Source: Kiritimatiellales bacterium (lineage in GTDB: Bacteria; Verrucomicrobiota; Kiritimatiellia; Kiritimatiellales; Pontiellaceae). From it: DNA of 8,708 bases. This document shows, piece after piece, positions 5,122-8,708 of this stretch. The translations under genes and the position numbers were made by a program. Under the pieces are notes generated by a model. That model did no database searches. It worked only from the letters and a program-made list of their open reading frames with translations, and was not told the DNA's origin. Position 1 is the first letter of the stretch, and each line of letters opens with the position of its first letter. The stretch lies in contig DAOVNC010000131.1 of NCBI GenBank assembly GCA_030630445.1, positions 1 to 8,708 of the forward strand, in the 5' to 3' direction.

Positions 5122-6126
5122 CTATCCTTCCATTTCGATCAGCTTTTCGGCGATCTGGATGGCGTTGAGCGCAGCGCCCTTCCAGAGGTTGTCGCCGGCA
5201 ACAAACAGCGATAGGCCGTTGTCGAAGCCCTGGTCCTTGCGGATGCGCCCCACGAGAACCTCTTCCTTTCCGTCGGTGTTGATCGGCATTGGATAGATTC
5301 CGTTTTCGATATCGTCTGCCAGTTCCACGCCGTCGGCGTTGGCAAGCACTTCGCGGGCGGCTTCCGGGGTGATGGGCTTTTCGAACGAAACGTGCAGCGC
5401 TTCGCTGTGCGAATTGAATACCGGAACGCGCACGCAGGTGCAGGAAACGCGGATGGAGTCGTCGCCCAGAATCTTGTGGGTTTCGTTCCCCATTTTCAGC
5501 TCTTCGCTCGGATGGCCGTCTTTCGCGCCACCGATCTGTGCCAGCACGTTGAAGGCAATGGGGTAGGGATAGGCTTCCGCCTTCATCTCATCGCCTGCCA
5601 CCCAGGCTTTGGTTTGGTCTTCCAGTTCGCGAATTGCGCCCGCGCCGCTACCGGAAACCGACTGGTAGGTGGAAGCCACGAGATGCTTGATTCCAAACGC
5701 CTTGTGCAGCGGCCCCAGCGCCATCAGCGCAATAATGGTGCTGCAATTCGGATTGGCGATCAGTCCGTTGTGATTTTCCAAGGCTTCCGGGTTGATTTCC
5801 GGAATCACCAGCGGCACGCGGTCATCCATGCGGAAGTCATCGCCATTATCGATCACGACGCAGCCCTTCTCGGCGGCGATCCATCCCCAGGTCTGGGAAG
5901 CGCCCTTCGCGCCCTCGGTTCCCGCAAAGAAAGCGAAGTCCATTCCGTCGAACGCTTCGGCGGTGGTTTCCTTCACGGGGTAGCTATCGCCATCGATGAT
6001 TTCTTCGCGCGCCGACCGCGCCAGGATCACAATGCTTTCCGCTGGAAAGTTGCGCTTCCGCAACAGGCGGATCATCTCCTTGCCTACTGCTCCGGCACCG
6101 ACGATACATACGTTGTATTTTTTCAT
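5122..6126 (-). CDS. asd: Aspartate-semialdehyde dehydrogenase
   Basis: The enzyme reduces beta-aspartyl phosphate to aspartate semialdehyde with NADPH, at the branch point to lysine/diaminopimelate, threonine and methionine in the cytoplasm. From this ATG the protein has 334 residues, the usual length. Starting MKKYNVCIVGAGAVGKEMIR, it has the Rossmann GxGxxG at 10-15. It also has FFAGTEGAKGAS, the active-site cysteine in ANPNCSTIIALM (C128 from this start), the STYQSVSGSGAGA loop, and the R-V-P-V-F-N-S-H segment with the catalytic histidine near 240. All key residues are present. An in-frame ATG four codons upstream (6136-6138, MEYD) is possible, but it lacks a Shine-Dalgarno, whereas ATG 6124-6126 has GGAA seven bases upstream and matches the family start. 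It is a stand-alone gene between a repeat zone and tRNA-His, with its own terminator; no regulatory leader such as a lysine riboswitch is apparent in the roughly 150-bp upstream gap. Confidence 0.96.
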   Translation of the reverse strand: MKKYNVCIVGAGAVGKEMIRLLRKRNFPAESIVILARSAREEIIDGDSYPVKETTAEAFDGMDFAFFAGTEGAKGASQTWGWIAAEKGCVVIDNGDDFRMDDRVPLVIPEINPEALENHNGLIANPNCSTIIALMALGPLHKAFGIKHLVASTYQSVSGSGAGAIRELEDQTKAWVAGDEMKAEAYPYPIAFNVLAQIGGAKDGHPSEELKMGNETHKILGDDSIRVSCTCVRVPVFNSHSEALHVSFEKPITPEAAREVLANADGVELADDIENGIYPMPINTDGKEEVLVGRIRKDQGFDNGLSLFVAGDNLWKGAALNAIQIAEKLIEMEG

Positions 6127-6233
6127 ATCATATTCCATCCATTCAATTTGCCGTGTTGTAAATCGGGGCAGAACGTAAAGAGATGGTTTGGTAAAGGCAA
6201 GCCGATCCGACTGGTTTTTCTCGATAAAAAGGA

Positions 6234-6261
6234 TTGAATTTCCGGCGGTTCCCTATATGTT
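6234..6261 (+). promoter_or_regulatory. Candidate promoter of tRNA-His
   Basis: TTGAAT (6234-6239) and TATGTT (6256-6261) are separated by 16 bases, each matching consensus at four of six positions. Transcription would begin near 6268, some 13 bases before the tRNA. The candidate is modest, but position and orientation are right. Confidence 0.35.
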
Positions 6262-6280
6262 CCTTTTTCTCTTTTCGGAT

Positions 6281-6358
6281 GGTGATTGTAGCTCAGTTGG
6301 TTAGAGCGCCTGATTGTGGTTCAGGAGGCCGCGGGTTCAAATCCCGTCTTTCACCCCA
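6281..6358 (+). tRNA. tRNA-His (anticodon GTG), CCA encoded
   Basis: A complete cloverleaf is visible: D stem GCTC/GAGC (6291-6294 and 6304-6307), anticodon stem CCTGA/TCAGG around loop TTGTGGT with anticodon GTG at 6316-6318, variable loop 6326-6330, and T stem GCGGG/CCCGT with loop TTCAAAT. The histidine identity pair is present: the extra G(-1) at 6281 faces C73 at 6355, followed by CCA at 6356-6358. The acceptor stem has two adjacent T-T oppositions (6286/6350 and 6287/6349), flanked by good pairs. Identity as tRNA-His is still clear from anticodon and G(-1). Confidence 0.95.
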
Positions 6359-6364
6359 GTTTTA

Positions 6365-6400
6365 AGGGGCTTAGACTTTGGTTTAAGCCCCTGTTTTATT
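6365..6400 (+). terminator. Intrinsic terminator after tRNA-His
   Basis: AGGGGCTTA (6365-6373) and TAAGCCCCT (6384-6392) form a 9-bp stem with a 10-base loop, followed by GTTTTATT. It begins seven bases after the tRNA CCA. Confidence 0.8.
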
Positions 6401-6545
6401 GTCTATTATGAAGTTTTTAGATTTTTCGCCTCATTTTGAGGACTCCTGATATTTCCTGACAAAACTAGCCAATGTGGGAAACAAACGGGAAACTTTTTGA
6501 GCGAGTCTACTCCTGTATCCCTTCCCTCTCCAAAAGTCGTTCTGG

Positions 6546-7319
6546 TTAGAGTCCAGTTGTTGATCTATCCATAACGTAGCCAATGCAGCAGAATACCGTT
6601 TGCATCTGAAAGCCACAAGTTGGCAAATGGACAGCTCTTCTATGAAGTTTCCGCCGAACTTTTCTGGGAAGAGTTGGAGTGGCTGCTCCACCATTAGCCC
6701 AGTCCGACGAAGCCACCATCCAAAACGTATTGATGGATGCCTTTGATGACGGCATGGTCAATTGCAACTCGGTTCGACGAGTCCGACGGTTACCGTCTGG
6801 CCCCCAAGCTGGTCGATCAGCTTCACCCCACGGTTGCCCAGGCCTTCGAGCAAGATCTGCTGGGAAAAGCGTATCTATGTAGCCTGCATCTTTCCACCCC
6901 GTCTGTTCGCACGCTTTCCGCGCATAGGTCACCGCTAAGGATCCATTCCGCAAACCATCCTCCGGGCACGATGCCAGTAGCCACGCCAGAGAGTTCTGGG
7001 CATCAGCACCCCCTTGCTCAGCCGCCTTTATGTACCACTTCACAGCCTCTTTATCATCCTGTGGGACGCCTCTGCCCTCGCGATAGAAAATCCCCAGAAG
7101 GGATTGTGAGCGTGAATCTCCCTGTTCGGCACCGAGGCGGAACCACTTCACAGCCTCTTTATCATCCTGTGGGACGCCTTTGCCGAGGGCATAGGAAACC
7201 CCCAGATTGTATATTGCCGACAAATCACCTTCCCCGGGCGAACCGATTACCACCATTTTCGCCTGTGCCCCGACGGCCACCAGTGCCGCCAAAATTACCG
7301 CCTCTATACTTATTTTCAT
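6546..7319 (-). CDS. Secreted Sel1-repeat protein with atypical C-terminal tail
   Basis: The 257-aa protein begins with a signal peptide (MKISIEAVILAALVAVGAQA, probable cleavage after A20). Two full 36-residue Sel1-like repeats follow, at 32-67 (ending FRLGAEQG) and 68-103 (ending YIKAAEQG), each with the GKGVPQDDKEAVKW or GRGVPQDDKEAVKW signature. A degenerate third unit follows (104-151, AQNSLAWLLASCPEDG...GWKDAGYIDTL). Sel1 repeats form an alpha-solenoid for protein-protein contact, here probably in the periplasm. After IDTL, where relatives normally continue as a helical repeat, the sequence becomes an arginine/proline-rich tail of about 106 residues that does not resemble the family. A frameshift or replaced 3' end is likely, so only the first 151 residues are trustworthy. 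The start is firm: GGGAGGGGAAGG lies just upstream of the ATG. A 38-bp exact DNA repeat (7034-7071 and 7142-7179), spaced 108 bp, shows recent duplication of a repeat unit. Confidence 0.75.
   Translation of the reverse strand: MKISIEAVILAALVAVGAQAKMVVIGSPGEGDLSAIYNLGVSYALGKGVPQDDKEAVKWFRLGAEQGDSRSQSLLGIFYREGRGVPQDDKEAVKWYIKAAEQGGADAQNSLAWLLASCPEDGLRNGSLAVTYARKACEQTGWKDAGYIDTLFPADLARRPGQPWGEADRPAWGPDGNRRTRRTELQLTMPSSKASINTFWMVASSDWANGGAATPTLPRKVRRKLHRRAVHLPTCGFQMQTVFCCIGYVMDRSTTGL
7034..7179. repeat. Intragenic 108-bp tandem duplication (Sel1 units)
   Basis: Thirty-eight identical bases beginning ACCACTTCACAGCCTC occur at 7034-7071 and 7142-7179. The offset of 108 bp equals exactly one 36-residue Sel1 unit, so the copies are in frame. 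Confidence 0.8.
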
Positions 7320-7366
7320 ACCTTCCCCTCCCTGTAATGCTTAACCATCATATCCTTCAATTCCAT
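7316..7366 (-). CDS. Possible 16-codon leader ORF coupled to the Sel1 gene
   Basis: MELKDMMVKHYREGKV starts at ATG 7364-7366. Its TGA (7316-7318) overlaps the Sel1 gene's ATG in an ATGA arrangement, typical of translational coupling. The frame is open further upstream to about 7446 but without a good ATG, so this may instead be the remnant 3' end of a lost gene. No Shine-Dalgarno is obvious for ATG 7366. Low confidence that it is translated on its own. Confidence 0.25.
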   Translation of the reverse strand: MELKDMMVKHYREGKV

Positions 7367-7383
7367 AACGTCGTGCTCACCGA

Positions 7384-7416
7384 CCAGTGGGGACGCGCAT
7401 CGCGCGGCCTTACTGG
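7384..7416. repeat. 33-base composite hairpin in the Sel1 upstream gap
   Basis: CCAGTGGGG (7384-7392) pairs with CCTTACTGG (7408-7416) using two G-T wobbles, then one A/G mismatch, then CGCGC-ATC-GCGCG (7394-7406). There is no T-run after it on either strand. It lies between the small membrane protein gene and the Sel1 gene, and could be a weak terminator, an mRNA-stability hairpin or a repeat remnant. Confidence 0.45.
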
Positions 7417-7458
7417 GTACGGTGGAGCAACTTGGTTCGCTTTATTTTCTTCTTTTCT

Positions 7459-7812
7459 TTATCGATGACAGGATCGCCAACATGCACTAGCAACACCTGC
7501 CACCATCAGAACGATACCAGGTACACCTAACGTAAAGTAGACTAGATTGATTAGGGCTCCTGGCATATCCTCACTCCTATCGCTGACGATTAGAGGAATG
7601 TATACGCCGGCGAAATAGGCAGCAACTAACAGCATCCCGCCGATCATCAAAGGAACATACCACAGCAGTTTGCACGCCCATCGGAAGCATCCAAGGAACA
7701 GGAGAATTATTCCCGCCACAAGAGCAATCCCAGTAGCGGGAGAATCGAAGCCAAGAAGAAACATGGCGGTGAGGATGAAGAAGAACCCCGCGCCGACTAA
7801 CTTTATCTTCAT
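7459..7812 (-). CDS. Small four-helix membrane protein, unknown function
   Basis: This 117-aa hydrophobic protein has segments at about 5-22 (LVGAGFFFILTAMFLLGF), 26-43 (ATGIALVAGIILLFLGCF), 49-76 and 87-112. A short polar loop SDRSEDMPG (77-85) lies between the last two, and a basic end CWRSCHR is probably cytoplasmic. AAGGAG seven bases before ATG 7810-7812 supports the start. The overlapping frame on the same strand (7577-7843) is histidine/cysteine-rich without membrane segments and is a shadow. The gene sits 55 bases after the 61-aa gene at 7868-8053 and upstream of the Sel1 gene, all on the minus strand, so they may be co-transcribed. No family recognised. Confidence 0.75.
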   Translation of the reverse strand: MKIKLVGAGFFFILTAMFLLGFDSPATGIALVAGIILLFLGCFRWACKLLWYVPLMIGGMLLVAAYFAGVYIPLIVSDRSEDMPGALINLVYFTLGVPGIVLMVAGVASACWRSCHR

Positions 7813-7867
7813 GATGGCTCTCCTTCATCTTGCCAGCGAACATTTCATTCTCTCGATTAAATCCTTA

Positions 7868-8053
7868 TCAAACAGAATGCACAGAGTGTGCCATGCTTTC
7901 GAGTCGGGTATGTAACATGTATAACTGCAAGGAGTTATGAAATGCTTCACTTTCTTTTTCAACGAATATTCGGCAGCTCATGCATTGAATGCATGCAAAT
8001 AATGTATAGCACCCAATCAACACCCAGCGAATCAAACCAATCTTGTTTATCAT
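7868..8053 (-). CDS. 61-aa single-helix membrane peptide, unknown function
   Basis: From ATG 8051-8053 the product begins MINKIGLIRWVLIGCYTLFA, a single hydrophobic helix (about 5-24) with cysteines at 15, 20, 24 and 27. A polar C-terminal part follows (RIFVEKESEAFHNSLQLYML...). GAGGTG lies six bases before this ATG, which also overlaps the stop of the 35-codon ORF upstream (ATGA), so I prefer this start to an in-frame ATG at 8138-8140. VLIGC resembles a lipobox only loosely (I before G-C, but nearby membrane residues continue), so a simple membrane anchor is as likely as a lipoprotein. Function unknown. Confidence 0.5.
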   Translation of the reverse strand: MINKIGLIRWVLIGCYTLFACIQCMSCRIFVEKESEAFHNSLQLYMLHTRLESMAHSVHSV

Positions 8054-8157
8054 ATCCACCACCTCTTGCTCCCCGCCGTGGTCAGCGGCATAAACCGGAG
8101 AATGCGCAAGCTGGGTGCAACGCGCTCGTTGTTTCGACAATCAATTTTGCTTTTCAC
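8050..8157 (-). CDS. Possible 35-aa leader peptide coupled to the 61-aa gene
   Basis: A GTG start at 8155-8157 follows a perfect GGAGG (8164-8168) with a six-base spacer. The ORF is basic (VKSKIDCRNNERVAPSLRIL, ending SKRWWI), and its TGA (8050-8052) overlaps the next ATG as ATGA. The ribosome site is better than that of many annotated genes here. No homology is recognised, and without comparison it could be a fortuitous ORF. Confidence 0.35.
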   Translation of the reverse strand: MKSKIDCRNNERVAPSLRILRFMPLTTAGSKRWWI

Positions 8158-8192
8158 CTCACACCTCCATTTCCCTCAAACCCTCAATCGGT

Positions 8193-8220
8193 GATATACT
8201 CCTTTATCGAGGGTTGGCAA
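8193..8220 (-). promoter_or_regulatory. Candidate promoter for the small membrane-gene group
   Basis: On the minus strand, TTGCCA (8215-8220, five of six to consensus) and TATATC (8193-8198, four of six) are 16 bases apart. The element is flanked by the 7-bp dyad AACCCTC (8179-8185) / GAGGGTT (8209-8215), which brackets the -10 and touches the -35 and could be an operator. The GGAGG of the 35-codon ORF lies about 25 bases downstream of the -10. Confidence 0.45.
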
Positions 8221-8644
8221 GAGTAAATACGGATGGCTAAATAGGTATTCTTAAACCTGCTTAAGAAGTCCAGTCAGGTCGTTGAGACGGGGTCGAAAAA
8301 GACTAAGCCGTTGAGCAAAAACAAATATCGCAAACTCAAATTATTTTTTTAGATTTTATCTTAGCAGCGCAAAGGGATGGCTGTGAAAGAAGGATGGGTT
8401 TAACCCAGTAGACGCCTACCCCTAACCCTGACGTTCTGCACAACTTTGTGACAGCAGACATTTTCTGTATTCATAGCATACTCTCAATGTCGATTTGTGT
8501 GATATGTCGTTAGCCGAGGGGTTGTTGTAACAATCTTTAAACAAACGGGTAACGTAAGTTGCGTGCGGGTGGCATATCTTATGCGAATAGGTCTATTGTA
8601 ATAATTTTCACGTAATCCTGCCGCAAGCAGGAAAGGAGCAGGAA
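8221..8644. other. Gene-free intergenic region between divergent genes
   Basis: No credible coding region is visible. Small dyads are present: TTCTTAA-ACCTGC-TTAAGAA (8248-8267), TGGGTT-T-AACCCA (8395-8407), TTGTT-GT-AACAA (8522-8533) and GCATA-TCT-TATGC (8572-8584). An AT-rich stretch lies at 8320-8365. Near the right-hand gene, TGTAATAAT (8597-8605) could be an extended -10, but I find no matching -35. CCTGC-CGCAA-GCAGG (8617-8631) is a hairpin immediately before the ribosome site. Confidence 0.5.
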
Positions 8645-8708
8645 ATGAATATTCAATACCAAAGTATGACAGGGTTTGGAGTAATGGCCTGGAATCACGG
8701 AGGCCCAC
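8645..8708 (+). CDS. Start of an unidentified plus-strand gene (3' end outside window)
   Basis: AAGGAG at 8633-8638 lies six bases before ATG 8645-8647, and the frame is open for 21 codons to the window edge (MNIQYQSMTGFG, then VMAWNHGGP). SMTGFG is the N-terminal signature of YicC-family endoribonucleases, but the residues that follow do not fit that family well and the visible part is too short to decide. A small hairpin (8617-8631) sits just upstream of the ribosome site. Confidence 0.5.
   Translation, partial: MNIQYQSMTGFGVMAWNHGGP

Noticed and set aside
5392..6237. Plus-strand ORF opposite asd
   Set aside because: Antisense to a well-conserved metabolic enzyme; no domain and no ribosome site.
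6758..7442. Apparent shared GAACC-AGTTGC segment near 6770 and near 7433 on the minus strand
   Set aside because: Only about a dozen bases match and the flanks differ, so it is within chance expectation.
6737..7468. Plus-strand ORF of 243 codons opposite the Sel1 gene
   Set aside because: Its repeated PLYHPVGRLC units are simply the reverse strand of the Sel1 repeats; the minus strand has the signal peptide and Sel1 signature.
8484..8708. Minus-strand ORF at the right edge
   Set aside because: No domain and no context; it is antisense to the plus-strand start at 8645, which has a good ribosome site.

Overview
This window looks like chromosomal DNA from a GC-moderate Gram-negative-type bacterium. 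A PVC-superphylum lineage (Verrucomicrobiota/Kiritimatiellota-like) is my best guess. It rests on the general look of the proteins (Sel1-repeat secreted protein, USG-1-type aspartate-semialdehyde dehydrogenase, B12-type radical SAM protein) and on the many short palindromic interspersed repeats. It is an inference, not a demonstrated assignment. Nearly all genes are on the minus strand; the exceptions are a tRNA-His gene and the start of one gene at the right edge.

Layout from left to right. (1) 1-2700: a tightly packed minus-strand operon, transcribed right to left: B12-binding-type radical SAM enzyme (1264-2700), calcineurin-like metallophosphoesterase with a Tat-like leader (416-1264, GTG start overlapping the previous stop by one base), and a polytopic membrane protein (1-415, runs off the window) whose ATG directly follows the phosphoesterase stop. 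(2) 2824-4407: a second minus-strand operon: membrane protein A (3799-4407), a small winged-helix DNA-binding regulator (3435-3806, start overlapping A by 8 bases) and membrane protein B (2824-3399). (3) 4430-4482: a promoter/operator with an ACTTTG-N5-CAAAGT palindrome. A near copy (17 of 19 bases) lies in the promoter region of the radical SAM operon at 2764-2781, so the two operons probably form one regulon under the winged-helix protein. (4) 4483-5121: a gene-free repeat zone with a 197-bp cloverleaf-like element, several short palindromes and a 22-bp hairpin. (5) 5122-6126: aspartate-semialdehyde dehydrogenase, with its own terminator. (6) 6281-6358: tRNA-His(GTG) with encoded CCA and a terminator. 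(7) 6546-8157: a minus-strand group of small envelope-type genes: a Sel1-repeat protein with an odd C-terminus, a four-helix membrane protein, a 61-aa one-helix protein and a coupled 35-aa leader ORF behind a promoter candidate. (8) 8158-8644: largely gene-free DNA with several small dyads. (9) 8645 to the edge: the first codons of a plus-strand gene.

The most interesting part is the pair of operons at 1-4482. They bring together a radical SAM enzyme, an exported phosphoesterase, three uncharacterised polytopic membrane proteins and a small regulator, apparently tied together by one operator motif. A role in envelope or lipid modification is plausible, but it is inferred from domain types only.
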